A stretch of DNA of 24,042 nucleotides from Eubacteriales bacterium. GTDB lineage: Bacteria; Bacillota_A; Clostridia; Christensenellales; Aristaeellaceae. Below the pieces are notes generated by a model, which was not told the DNA's origin, searched no databases, and worked only from the letters and a program-made list of their open reading frames with translations. The position numbers and the translations under genes were made by a program. This document shows, piece by piece, positions 8,703 to 16,058 of this stretch. The stretch's first letter is position 1; every line of letters begins with the position of its first letter. The DNA is taken from assembly GCA_029974035.1 (NCBI GenBank), contig JARKQG010000137.1:1-24042 (forward strand), given 5' to 3'.

Positions 8703-9368
8703 ATGATCAATTTTTCTGATGTGAAGGACAACCCCGTCGTTCATACCTACATTACGGCGGCAAACGACGCGCTGGGCGTGATCGGCTATACCGAGCACGG
8801 CCTGGCCCACGCCACCAAGGTATCCGGCTGCGCCGCCTCGGTTTTGAAGCGCTACGGCGGCAGCGAGCGGGAGGTGGAACTGGCGCGCATTGCGGGCTAC
8901 ATGCACGACATGGGCAACATGATCAACCGCGAGTATCACGCGCTCACCGGCGCCACGCTGGCGTTTCAGATTCTCAATTCCATGGGCATGCCGCCGGAGG
9001 AGATCGCCGTGGTGTGCGCCGCCATCGGCAACCACGACGAGGGCAGCGGCCAGTCGGTCAACCGGGTGTCGGCGGCGCTGATCCTGGCGGACAAGTCCGA
9101 CGTGCGCCGCTCCCGCGTGCGCACGCCCGGCGAGGACGGCTTTCGCGAGGACATCCATGACCGCGTCAACTACGCGGTGACCAAGTCCTGGCTGGAAGTC
9201 TACGACGATCGGGACGAGATCTGCCTCAAGATCACCATCGACACCTCGATCTGCCCGGTGATCGAATACTTCAAGATTTTCACCACGCGCATGTTCATGT
9301 GCAAGGGTGCGTCGGAGTTCCTGGGGGCCAGGTTCTCGCTGACGATCAACAATACGGTGCTGATGTAA
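8703..9368 (+). CDS. HD-domain metal-dependent phosphohydrolase
   Basis: A 221-residue soluble protein with a complete HD-domain metal site: His36 (HGLAHATKVSG), His68-Asp69 (YMHDMGN), His79, His111-Asp112 (GNHDEGS) and Asp130 (ILADKSDVRRSRVR). HD enzymes hydrolyse phosphate esters of nucleotides or signalling nucleotides; the substrate here is unknown. A poorly conserved C-terminal part (about 150-221) follows the catalytic domain. The start at ATG 8703 is odd, since the only Shine-Dalgarno-like stretch (GAAAGGA, 8681-8687) is 15 bases upstream, with an A/C-rich spacer. No better in-frame start is visible. It belongs to the hprK-glcK operon by strand and spacing (27 bases). Confidence 0.85.
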   Translation: MINFSDVKDNPVVHTYITAANDALGVIGYTEHGLAHATKVSGCAASVLKRYGGSEREVELARIAGYMHDMGNMINREYHALTGATLAFQILNSMGMPPEEIAVVCAAIGNHDEGSGQSVNRVSAALILADKSDVRRSRVRTPGEDGFREDIHDRVNYAVTKSWLEVYDDRDEICLKITIDTSICPVIEYFKIFTTRMFMCKGASEFLGARFSLTINNTVLM

Positions 9369-9379
9369 GGAGCGAACGG

Positions 9380-9640
9380 ATGAAAAAGGTGCTGTACTTT
9401 TACCTGGCGGGCTGTCCCTTTTGCCGCCAGGCGGACCGGTGGATGGAGGAAGTGGTGCGGGAACACCCGGAATACGCGGCCGTGGAGGTCCGGGCCGTGG
9501 AAGAGCGCAGGGAGCGCGAATTTGCCCGCGGGTTTGACTATTACTTCGTGCCCACCTTCTACGTGGACGGAATCAAGGAGCACGAGGGCGTGGCCACCAA
9601 GGCCGTCGTCGAATCGGTGTTCAAAAAGGCGATGGAATAA
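9380..9640 (+). CDS. Small thioredoxin/glutaredoxin-like protein (CPFC)
   Basis: An 86-residue thioredoxin-fold protein with a redox motif CPFC (Cys12, Cys15) and a cis-proline loop in FVPTFYVDG. CPFC resembles glutaredoxin-like and thioredoxin-like reductases of anaerobes, which reduce disulfides in the cytoplasm; the partner is not known. ATG 9380 has AAGGAG eight bases upstream, overlapping the stop of the HD gene, so the two are co-translated. Longer in-frame readings upstream lie within the HD gene and are rejected. It is the last gene of the operon. Confidence 0.85.
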   Translation: MKKVLYFYLAGCPFCRQADRWMEEVVREHPEYAAVEVRAVEERREREFARGFDYYFVPTFYVDGIKEHEGVATKAVVESVFKKAME

Positions 9641-9664
9641 CCGCGGGCGGCCCGCCCGCGCAAA

Positions 9665-9698
9665 GAAGCCGGCCGGAGCGCACGCTCCGGCCGGCTTC
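9665..9698. terminator. Hairpin between convergent operons
   Basis: A perfect 16-base inverted repeat (9665-9680 with 9683-9698), GC-rich and with almost no loop. It lies between the convergent thioredoxin-like and DUF5655 genes. There is no clear T-run on either side, so it may act in both directions as a structural stop or transcript stabiliser. Confidence 0.65.
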
Positions 9699-9711
9699 AA
9701 GGCTTCAAACG

Positions 9712-10089
9712 CTATCGCGCCTTGGAAAGGGCCACGGCCTCCCGGATCCAACCCGCCAGCTCGGCGTCCAGCTGGCCCGGGCGGGAGAGGATCGTGTGGT
9801 GGACGCAGCGGCCCGGATAGGGCTCCACGATCTCCACAAACCGGGGCGAATCGATCCTCCGCCGCAGCCGGAGCGTCAGCACAAGGTAGACGGCGGGGCG
9901 GCCCGCCACCGCGCGGATCGGCAGCCACGCGTAGCCGAAGGCGCGGGGCGACCCCAGCGCGATGCCGGAGGACTGGACGGTGCAGCGCCCGTCCCCGGAC
10001 GATGCGCAGACGTCAAGCAGCGCGTCAAAGAGCTTCCGGGCGCCGGGCATCCGCTCAAAGTACCCGTCCACCGCCGGATCGTGCGTCAC
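9712..10089 (-). CDS. DUF5655-like protein
   Basis: A 125-residue soluble protein resembling DUF5655. The conserved features are a run of basic and hydrophobic strand residues (YLVLTLRLRRRIDSPR), then EPYPGRCVHHTILSRPGQLD and a C-terminal helix ELAGWIREAVALS. The family has no established function; it is related in look to small MmcQ/YjbR-like or Hef-like alpha/beta proteins. I place the start at GTG 10089. GGGGAGG lies six bases upstream, and the start overlaps the stop of the kinase gene as GTGA, a classic coupling arrangement. The ATG at 10095 would sit directly against the Shine-Dalgarno. It is the third gene of the ECF/kinase operon. Confidence 0.75.
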   Translation of the reverse strand: MTHDPAVDGYFERMPGARKLFDALLDVCASSGDGRCTVQSSGIALGSPRAFGYAWLPIRAVAGRPAVYLVLTLRLRRRIDSPRFVEIVEPYPGRCVHHTILSRPGQLDAELAGWIREAVALSKAR

Positions 10090-11123
10090 GGGCATCCTCC
10101 CCGGGCCTCGTCCTCGCTCAGCGCGCGGCCGTCCACCTGAAGGCACAGGCCGGGAATCCCAAAGGCCTTGAAATAGGCCTCCTCCTGCGGAATCCAGTCC
10201 GCCAGGAAGCGGTGGTACAGCTCGGGGTTGCGCGCCTTCAGGCGCGCTTTTTGCGTATTGGGGTCCACCGACAGGAACAGCTTGAGATCATAGTCCAGCC
10301 GGATCTCCGGGTGCAGGCAGTAGGAGCCCTCCACCACCGATACGCGGGCGGGGTTGACGCGCCGGGGCGGCAGGTATTCGCCCGTCAGGCAGTCGTAGGG
10401 GCGGAAGGTGAAGGGCTCGCCCGCGGCCAGCGGGCGCAGCGCCGCCGTCAGCCGCTCACCATCGATGTTGGCCACCGGCGAGCGCACCCCCGCCGCCTTC
10501 TGCGCCTCGGAGAGAAAGAAGTCGTCCATGTGCAGCACCGACGCGCCGTAGACCGACGCGATCAGCTGCGCGAGCGAGCTCTTGCCCGAGCCGCAGCGCC
10601 CATCGACGGCGATCAGCACCCGGGGCCGGTCGTCCAGGGCGTCCACGGCGCGAAACACCGGCATCAGCCGCTGGAATTTGGCCAGCACCACCCGATAGGC
10701 GGGGCGGTAGGCGCGGCGGTACGCCTCGCTGTGGCGCACCGGCGGGCAGCCCCCGGCGCGGTAGGACGCCACATAGCCGACGGCCTCCGGCCATGCGGCG
10801 GCGAGGGCGTCCAGCTCCGCCTGAAAGCGGTCGTCCCGGGGCGGCCGGCCGCTGGCGTAGAACATGCCCGCCGCCGTCAAAGGGCGCGGAAACTCCGGCG
10901 ACGCCAGGCACATCCGCGCATACCCCGCGCCGATGGGCTCAAACAGCGCGGCGCCGGGGTCCCCGCGGACGAGGGCCATCTCCTCCTCAAGGCGCGAAAG
11001 CGCGCTTTCGCGGCTGGCAATCATGTGGCCAGGCCCGAAAGCGCGCTGGTAGATCAGTTTTACCGCGTCCTGCGGCTCCATGAGCGGGTAGCGCGCCCGG
11101 TGGACGCGCAGCATGTCAAGCAT
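10086..11123 (-). CDS. Uridine-kinase-like P-loop kinase with extra N-terminal domain
   Basis: A 345-residue two-domain protein. Residues about 168-335 form a P-loop kinase of the uridine kinase/phosphoribulokinase/pantothenate kinase group: Walker A GRCGSGKSS (175-183), Asp pair HMDDFF (199-204), VVEGSYCLHP (263-272) and an Arg-rich lid (KARLKARN). Residues 1-160 form a separate conserved-looking domain (LMEPQDAVKLIYQRAFGPGHM near 14-34) that I do not recognise as a named family. The protein probably phosphorylates a nucleoside or vitamin-like hydroxyl group in the cytoplasm. ATG 11123 has GGAGGAA five bases upstream. It starts 20 bases after the ECF S-component gene, so the pair suggests uptake followed by phosphorylation and trapping. 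The substrate is unknown. Confidence 0.85.
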   Translation of the reverse strand: MLDMLRVHRARYPLMEPQDAVKLIYQRAFGPGHMIASRESALSRLEEEMALVRGDPGAALFEPIGAGYARMCLASPEFPRPLTAAGMFYASGRPPRDDRFQAELDALAAAWPEAVGYVASYRAGGCPPVRHSEAYRRAYRPAYRVVLAKFQRLMPVFRAVDALDDRPRVLIAVDGRCGSGKSSLAQLIASVYGASVLHMDDFFLSEAQKAAGVRSPVANIDGERLTAALRPLAAGEPFTFRPYDCLTGEYLPPRRVNPARVSVVEGSYCLHPEIRLDYDLKLFLSVDPNTQKARLKARNPELYHRFLADWIPQEEAYFKAFGIPGLCLQVDGRALSEDEARGGCP

Positions 11124-11142
11124 GGGTTCCTCCGGATCTTGA

Positions 11143-11673
11143 TTAGGCCGGAATCTCTCCGGGCATCAGCTTCGCGCGGCGCAGCGCCAGAATGATCAGC
11201 GGCACCAGCACGATCTGAATGATGATACCGGGCAGCGCGAAGGCGAAGGCGCCGGTCAGGAAGGCCTGGAAGCCAAACTCCACCCCGGTGGCCATCATCA
11301 CCCAGCGCACAACGCCCCAGACGATCCGGCCGCCCAGCATCGCGCCCAGCAGCGAAACGTAGAGGCACGGCACGGTCTTGGGCAGCGCACGGTACAGAAG
11401 GCCTGTCAGCGCGCCGTAGGCGGCCAGCTCAAAGGCCATCGGGATGGCCGTGGTCACCGGCGGCATGCCCACCAGCACCATGCGCAATAGCGGCGTGACA
11501 AAGCCCACCATGAGGCCCCAGGGCCAGCCGCAGATGAAGCCGCACAGCAGGACCGGAATGTGCATCGGCAGGAATGCGGAACCCATTTGGGGCAGGTTGG
11601 CCGTCAGAAACGGCAGCAGAATGCCCAGCGCCAGAAACAGGCCCGAAAGCGTCAGAGAACGGGTATTCTTCAT
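11143..11673 (-). CDS. ECF transporter S component (substrate-binding membrane subunit)
   Basis: A 176-residue membrane protein with about six hydrophobic segments. It has the look of an energy-coupling-factor S component: a short Arg/Ser N-terminus leading into LTLSGLFLALGILLPF, then LPMHIPVLLCGFICG and GFVTPLLR, with small-residue motifs for contact with the EcfT scaffold. S components bind a vitamin or nucleobase-like solute and share a common EcfA/EcfA'/EcfT module that is usually encoded elsewhere, as here. The substrate is not readable from the sequence. ATG 11673 has GGGAGG eight bases upstream, and that ribosome site can be masked by the leader. It is the first gene of an operon with a nucleoside-type kinase and a DUF5655 protein. 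Confidence 0.85.
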   Translation of the reverse strand: MKNTRSLTLSGLFLALGILLPFLTANLPQMGSAFLPMHIPVLLCGFICGWPWGLMVGFVTPLLRMVLVGMPPVTTAIPMAFELAAYGALTGLLYRALPKTVPCLYVSLLGAMLGGRIVWGVVRWVMMATGVEFGFQAFLTGAFAFALPGIIIQIVLVPLIILALRRAKLMPGEIPA

Positions 11674-11760
11674 GAAGCACGCCTCCCAAAATCAATGGGC
11701 GAAACCAGCCCCTTCATGGCGCCGGGTCCGCTGGGAGTCGGCTTCATGCCGACCGTTTCC
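11674..11760 (-). promoter_or_regulatory. Structured 5' leader, candidate translational riboswitch
   Basis: The predicted RNA begins near 11759 and can form a three-way junction. P1 pairs GAAAC (11759-11755) with GUUUC (11705-11701). P2 is a perfect six-pair hairpin with loop AUGAA (11753-11737). P3 pairs CCAGC (11734-11730) with GCUGG (11709-11705), extended by CCC/GGG. The junction segment CUCCCA (11737-11732) is exactly complementary to UGGGAG (11688-11683), which holds the Shine-Dalgarno. That pairing would compete with P2/P3, which is how a translation-controlling switch works. I do not recognise it as TPP, FMN, preQ1, THF, cobalamin or another known class. The structure is read by eye, not computed. 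Confidence 0.5.
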
Positions 11761-11765
11761 AAGTT

Positions 11766-11795
11766 ATTGTATCAGATGGGGACGGAATATGTCAA
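11766..11795 (-). promoter_or_regulatory. Sigma-A promoter of the ECF/kinase operon
   Basis: On the minus strand a perfect TTGACA (11795-11790) is followed after 18 bases by TACAAT (11771-11766). Transcription should start near 11759, which is just at the first strand of the leader's closing helix. Confidence 0.8.
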
Positions 11796-11831
11796 GTCGC
11801 GCCAGGGCTGATTTCAGCGCGCGGATATGGG

Positions 11832-11848
11832 TATAATTACAATATAAT
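11832..11848 (+). promoter_or_regulatory. -10-like elements upstream of the DUF308 gene
   Basis: Two TATAAT hexamers occur here (11832-11837 and 11843-11848) in an AT-rich patch 20-35 bases before the ATG of the membrane protein gene. No convincing -35 hexamer is seen at 16-18 bases, so which one is used is unclear. Confidence 0.4.
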
Positions 11849-11866
11849 ACGAAGGGGGATGCTGCT

Positions 11867-12442
11867 ATGAGGATGTCGGGCAGGCTTTCCAGGGCCGCGC
11901 GGGAGACGATCCCATATCTGTGGCTTGCGGCGGTGCTGATCTTCGGGCTGTTCCTGCTGATCTACCCGATGACGACGGCGGGCGTGGTGCTGTCCGTGGC
12001 GGGGACGATCTTCGTCATCGTCGGCGTGGTCCGGATCGTGGAATATTTTTTGCTGGATGTGCGCGAAGTGCTGGGCGGGTGGATGTTCGCATCCGGCGTG
12101 GTGTGGATTTTGGGCGGCGTGCTGCTCTACGTCGTTCCGGAGGCGCTGATCGCCTTTATGCCGATGCTGTTCGGGCTGGCCCTTCTGGTGGGCGGCGCGG
12201 TGAAGCTGCAGGGCGCCTTTGACCTGAAGCGCATCGGCAGCGCCCACTGGTACGTGCCGCTGATCGGCGCGGCGCTGTCCGCCGTGATGGGCGTGGTGAT
12301 CATCGTCAACGCGGTGGGGCTCGGCTCGGTGCTGATGCGGGTGATCGGCGCGTTTCTGATCTTCGAGGCGGCGCAGGATGCCGTATACCTGTGGACGTCC
12401 GGCCGGGCCCGGAAGGAATACCTGGCGGGGCCCCGCCCGTAA
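11867..12442 (+). CDS. HdeD/DUF308-family membrane protein
   Basis: A 191-residue integral membrane protein with six predicted helices arranged in repeated pairs. The repeated pattern is glycine-rich helices ending in short charged loops (RIVEYFLLDVRE, KLQGAFDLKR), as in the HdeD/DUF308 family. In enteric bacteria HdeD is linked to acid resistance; in Firmicutes the role is not established. ATG 11867 has GAAGGGGG eight or more bases upstream. It is a single-gene unit, divergent from the ECF operon and convergent with the hydrogenase operon, with a shared hairpin terminator beyond its stop. Confidence 0.85.
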   Translation: MRMSGRLSRAARETIPYLWLAAVLIFGLFLLIYPMTTAGVVLSVAGTIFVIVGVVRIVEYFLLDVREVLGGWMFASGVVWILGGVLLYVVPEALIAFMPMLFGLALLVGGAVKLQGAFDLKRIGSAHWYVPLIGAALSAVMGVVIIVNAVGLGSVLMRVIGAFLIFEAAQDAVYLWTSGRARKEYLAGPRP

Positions 12443-12456
12443 AGCCCTTCCGGACA

Positions 12457-12496
12457 AAAGCGCGGGCCCGAGGCGAAAACCTCGGGCCCGCGCTTT
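12457..12496. terminator. Bidirectional intrinsic terminator
   Basis: A perfect 17-base stem (12457-12473 with 12480-12496) and a CGAAAA loop. The stem starts with AAA and ends with TTT, so it can work in both directions between the convergent DUF308 and hydA genes. Confidence 0.8.
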
Positions 12497-12503
12497 GCCG
12501 CGA

Positions 12504-14249
12504 TCAATACTTTTCGCGCTTTTCGTAGTGGGTGTGCAGCAGGCGGTGCGCCTTGTGGCTGTTGGGCTTTTCCAGGTACTCCGCGTACAGCTTCTTGATG
12601 GACGGGTTTTCGTGGGACTTGCGGATGGGCTTGTTCTCGTCCTCCTGATAGAGGGCCCGGGCGCGCAGCACGCGGGGATCGGTCTTTTCGCGCTGCAGGG
12701 CGGTGACGATGGGCTGGCCGCCGCCGTTGACGCAGCCGCCGGGGCAGCCCATGACCTCGATGAAGGTGTAATTCTTCTTGCCTTCGCGCACCTGGTCCAG
12801 CAGCATGCCGGCGAGGCCCGTGGAGCTGGTGACGGCGATCGAAATCGGCGTGCCGTTGAGATCGATGGTGGCTTCCTTCACGCCGGCGATGCCGCGGCAG
12901 GCGGTAAAGTCCACGTCCTCCAGGGTCTTTCCGGTGACGACCTCGTAGGCCGTGCGCAGCGCCGCCTCCATCACGCCGCCGGTGGCGCCGAAGATGACGC
13001 CCGCGCCGGAGGAATCGCCCAGCATGTCGTCAAAATCGCCGTCCGGCAGGTTCGCAAAGTCGATGCCGGCCTGCTTGATCATGCGCGCCAGTTCGCGGGT
13101 GGTGATGACCACGTCCACGTCGGGCATGCCGTCGTGGCCCAGCTCGGGGCGCGCCCGCTCAAACTTCTTGGCGGTGCAGGGCATGACCGAGACGACCACG
13201 ATCTTCCGGGGATCGATGTCGTTCTTCTCGGCAAAGTAGCTCTTGATGATGGCGCCCTCCATCTCGTGGGGCGATTTGCAGGAGGACAGGTTGGGGATGA
13301 AGTCCGGGTGGAAGGTTTCGCAGTACTTGATCCAGCCCGGCGAGCAGGAGGTGATCATCGGCAGCACGCCGCCGTTGGTGAGCCGGTCGATCAGCTCGTA
13401 GCCCTCCTCCATGATGGTCAGGTCCGCCGCGAAGTCGGTGTCAAACACGCGGTCAAAGCCCAGCCGCCTGAGCGCCGTGGCCATCTTGCCGGTGACCAGC
13501 GAGCCCATGGGCATGCCAAACTCCTCGCCAAGCGCGGCGCGCACCGCCGGCGCGGGCTGCACCACCACAAACTTGTCCGGGTCGGAAAGCGCGTCCCACA
13601 CCTTCTGGGTGTCGTCCTTTTCGGTCAGCGCGCCGGTGGGGCACACCTCGATGCACTGGCCGCAGTTGACGCAGGCGGTGGCGCCCAGCGGCATTTCCCA
13701 GGCGGACTCGACGGTGGTTTTAAAGCCGCGCTTGGTGGGGCCGATGACGCCGATGTTCTGGATCTTTTCGCACACGGCGACGCAGCGCCGGCACAGCACG
13801 CACTTATTGTTGTTGCGCACGATGGAGGGCGACACATCGTCAATTTTGTGCTCGATCATCGTGCCGGCGAAGCGGTTTTCATCCTCCACGCCGTATTCGT
13901 TGCACAGGCTCTGCAGCTCGCAGTTGGTGGAGCGCACGCAGGAGAGACACTTTTTGTCGTGGGTGGAGAGCAAAAGCTCCAGATTGATTTTGCGGGCCTC
14001 GCGCACGGCGGGGGTATTGGTCTTGACCTTCATGCCCTCGCTGGCGGGCAGCACGCAGGCGGCCGACAGCGCCCGGGCGCCGGTATCCACCACGCACATG
14101 CGGCAGGCGCCGATTTCGTTGATGCCGCTCAGATAGCAGAGGGTGGGGATGCGAATGCCGACGGATGTGGCGGCGTCCAGCACGCTCGTTCCCTCGGGAA
14201 CGGAGACGTTCACGCCGTCGATCGTCAGGTTGATCATTTTGGTGTCCAT
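12504..14249 (-). CDS. hydA: [FeFe]-hydrogenase catalytic subunit HydA (NAD/ferredoxin-linked trimeric type)
   Basis: A 581-residue catalytic subunit carrying the H-cluster, where protons and H2 interconvert. In order: a [2Fe-2S] domain (Cys38, 49, 52, 65); a His-ligated [4Fe-4S] site (His97, Cys101, 104, 110); two [4Fe-4S] sites (Cys150/153/156/160 and 193/196/199/203); and the H-cluster domain with L1 TSCSPGW (300-306), L2 MPCTAKKFE (Cys358) and L3 EVMGCPGGCVNGGGQP (Cys502, Cys506). A small-subunit-like tail follows. With HydB and HydC it matches the trimeric, electron-bifurcating type that couples NADH and reduced ferredoxin to H2. L1 has Ser where CpI-type enzymes have the second Cys. ATG 14249 has GGAGGAG upstream, 12 bases after hydB. 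The maturases HydEFG are not in the window. Confidence 0.95.
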   Translation of the reverse strand: MDTKMINLTIDGVNVSVPEGTSVLDAATSVGIRIPTLCYLSGINEIGACRMCVVDTGARALSAACVLPASEGMKVKTNTPAVREARKINLELLLSTHDKKCLSCVRSTNCELQSLCNEYGVEDENRFAGTMIEHKIDDVSPSIVRNNNKCVLCRRCVAVCEKIQNIGVIGPTKRGFKTTVESAWEMPLGATACVNCGQCIEVCPTGALTEKDDTQKVWDALSDPDKFVVVQPAPAVRAALGEEFGMPMGSLVTGKMATALRRLGFDRVFDTDFAADLTIMEEGYELIDRLTNGGVLPMITSCSPGWIKYCETFHPDFIPNLSSCKSPHEMEGAIIKSYFAEKNDIDPRKIVVVSVMPCTAKKFERARPELGHDGMPDVDVVITTRELARMIKQAGIDFANLPDGDFDDMLGDSSGAGVIFGATGGVMEAALRTAYEVVTGKTLEDVDFTACRGIAGVKEATIDLNGTPISIAVTSSTGLAGMLLDQVREGKKNYTFIEVMGCPGGCVNGGGQPIVTALQREKTDPRVLRARALYQEDENKPIRKSHENPSIKKLYAEYLEKPNSHKAHRLLHTHYEKREKY

Positions 14250-14261
14250 GGCGGCTCCTCC

Positions 14262-16058
14262 TTACTTCTTCGAGATCGCGCCAAACTTGCACTTTTCCAT
14301 GCAGGCGCCGCACTTGATGCACAGATTCTGGGAGATCACGTGCTTTTCCTTGACCTTGCCGGAGATCGCGTTTGCCGGGCAGACGCGGGCGCACATGGTG
14401 CAGCCGACGCACTTGGCCGGGTCGATCTCGTAGCTCAGAAGCTTCTGGCACACGTGGGCGGGGCAGCGCTTTTCGTAGATGTGCGCCTCGTACTCGCCCC
14501 GGAAGTGGCGAATGGTGGAGAGCACCGGGTTGGGCGCGGTCTGCCCCAGGCCGCAAAGCGCGGTATTTTTGATGGAAACGGCCAGCGCCTCCAGCTTCTC
14601 GATGTCGCCCTCCTCGCCCTTGCCCTCGCAGATGCGGTTCAGGATCTCCAGCATCCGGCGGGTGCCGACGCGGCAGGGGGTGCACTTGCCGCAGCTCTCG
14701 TCCACGGTGAAGTCCAGGAAAAAGCGCGCGATGTCCACCATGCAGTTGTCCTCGTCCATGACGATCATGCCGCCCGAGCCCATCATGGAGCCCACGGCGA
14801 TCAGGTTGTCATAGTCGATCTCGGTGTCCAGAAGCGCCGTCGGAATGCAGCCGCCGGAGGGGCCGCCGGTCTGCACGGCTTTGAACGCCTTGCCGTGGGG
14901 GATGCCGCCGCCGATTTCGTAGATGATCTCGCGCAGCTTGGTGCCCATGGGTACCTCGACGAGGCCGGTGTTGTTGATCTTGCCGCCCAGCGCAAAGACC
15001 TTGGTGCCCTTGGAGCGCTCGGTGCCCATCGACGCGAACCATTCCGGCCCGTTGAGGATGATCTGGCACACGTTGGCGTAGGTTTCGACGTTGTTGAGGA
15101 TGGTGGGCCGGCCAAAGAGGCCCTTCACCGCCGGGAACGGCGGGCGGGGGCGGGGCTCGCCGCGCTCGCCCTCGATGGAGGCCATCAGCGCGGTCTCCTC
15201 GCCGCAGACGAAGGCGCCGGCGCCCAGGCGGATGTCGATGTTGAAGTTGAAATCCGTGCCAAAGATATTGTTGCCCAGAAGGCCGTAGTTTCTCGCCTGC
15301 TCAATGGCGATTTTGAGCCGCTTTACGGCGATGGGGTACTCCGCGCGAACGTAGATGTAGCCCTGATCGGAGCCGATGGCGTAGCCCGCGATGGCCATGG
15401 CCTCCAGCACCGCGTGCGGGTCACCCTCGAGGACAGAGCGGTCCATGAACGCGCCCGGGTCGCCCTCGTCGGCGTTGCAGCACACGTACTTTTTGCCGGC
15501 GGGCTGGGCCGCGGCAAAGGACCACTTGCGGCCGGTGGGGAAACCCGCGCCGCCGCGGCCGCGAAGGCCCGAGCGGTTCATGATGTCAATCACGTCGGCC
15601 GGGGTCATTTCCTTGAGGACCTTGCCCAGCGCCTTGTAGCCGTCAAAGGCGATGTATTCGTCGATGTTTTCCGGGTCGATCACGCCGCAGTTGCGCAGGG
15701 CGACGCGCTTTTGCTTTCTGTAGAATTCCACATCGTCCAGCGCCTTGACGCCGCCGGTGGGCTCCACGGACTCTTTATACAGAAGGCGGGTGACGATGCG
15801 GCCCTTCACCAGGTGCTCGGCCACGATTTCGTCCACGTCCTCCAGCTTGATGTGGCTGTAAAACGCGCCCTCGGGGTAGACGATGACCACCGGGCCGGCC
15901 TCGCACAGGCCGAAGCAGCCGGTGCGCACCAGCTTGACCTCGTGGGTCAGGTTGTCTTCTTCCAGCAGTTTTTCAAAACGCTCATGGAGCAGCGCGGAAC
16001 CCGACGACGTGCAGCCGGTGCCCCCGCAGATCAGAACGTGGGAACGGTAAAGATCCAT
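14262..16058 (-). CDS. hydB: HydB, NuoF-like NAD(H)/FMN subunit of the hydrogenase
   Basis: A 598-residue soluble flavoprotein subunit that exchanges electrons with NAD(H). It opens with a thioredoxin-like [2Fe-2S] domain (Cys11, 16, 48, 52). The NuoF core follows, with the NADH/FMN loops GRGGAGFPTG (167-176) and CNADEGDPGAF (194-204) and the N3-type [4Fe-4S] ligands ESCGKCTPC (456, 459, 462) plus Cys502. A C-terminal 2x[4Fe-4S] ferredoxin domain completes it (Cys550/553/556/560 and 580/583/586/590). Cys532 and Cys537 could bind a further metal. This domain order is that of HydB in Thermotoga- and Acetobacterium-type bifurcating hydrogenases, where the flavin is thought to be the bifurcation site. 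GGAGGAA lies about eight bases before ATG 16058. Confidence 0.95.
   Translation of the reverse strand: MDLYRSHVLICGGTGCTSSGSALLHERFEKLLEEDNLTHEVKLVRTGCFGLCEAGPVVIVYPEGAFYSHIKLEDVDEIVAEHLVKGRIVTRLLYKESVEPTGGVKALDDVEFYRKQKRVALRNCGVIDPENIDEYIAFDGYKALGKVLKEMTPADVIDIMNRSGLRGRGGAGFPTGRKWSFAAAQPAGKKYVCCNADEGDPGAFMDRSVLEGDPHAVLEAMAIAGYAIGSDQGYIYVRAEYPIAVKRLKIAIEQARNYGLLGNNIFGTDFNFNIDIRLGAGAFVCGEETALMASIEGERGEPRPRPPFPAVKGLFGRPTILNNVETYANVCQIILNGPEWFASMGTERSKGTKVFALGGKINNTGLVEVPMGTKLREIIYEIGGGIPHGKAFKAVQTGGPSGGCIPTALLDTEIDYDNLIAVGSMMGSGGMIVMDEDNCMVDIARFFLDFTVDESCGKCTPCRVGTRRMLEILNRICEGKGEEGDIEKLEALAVSIKNTALCGLGQTAPNPVLSTIRHFRGEYEAHIYEKRCPAHVCQKLLSYEIDPAKCVGCTMCARVCPANAISGKVKEKHVISQNLCIKCGACMEKCKFGAISKK

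Noticed and set aside
9522..11195. Plus-strand open frame of 557 codons
   Set aside because: It lies antisense to the kinase and DUF5655 genes and crosses the terminator hairpin; its composition is that of a shadow frame.
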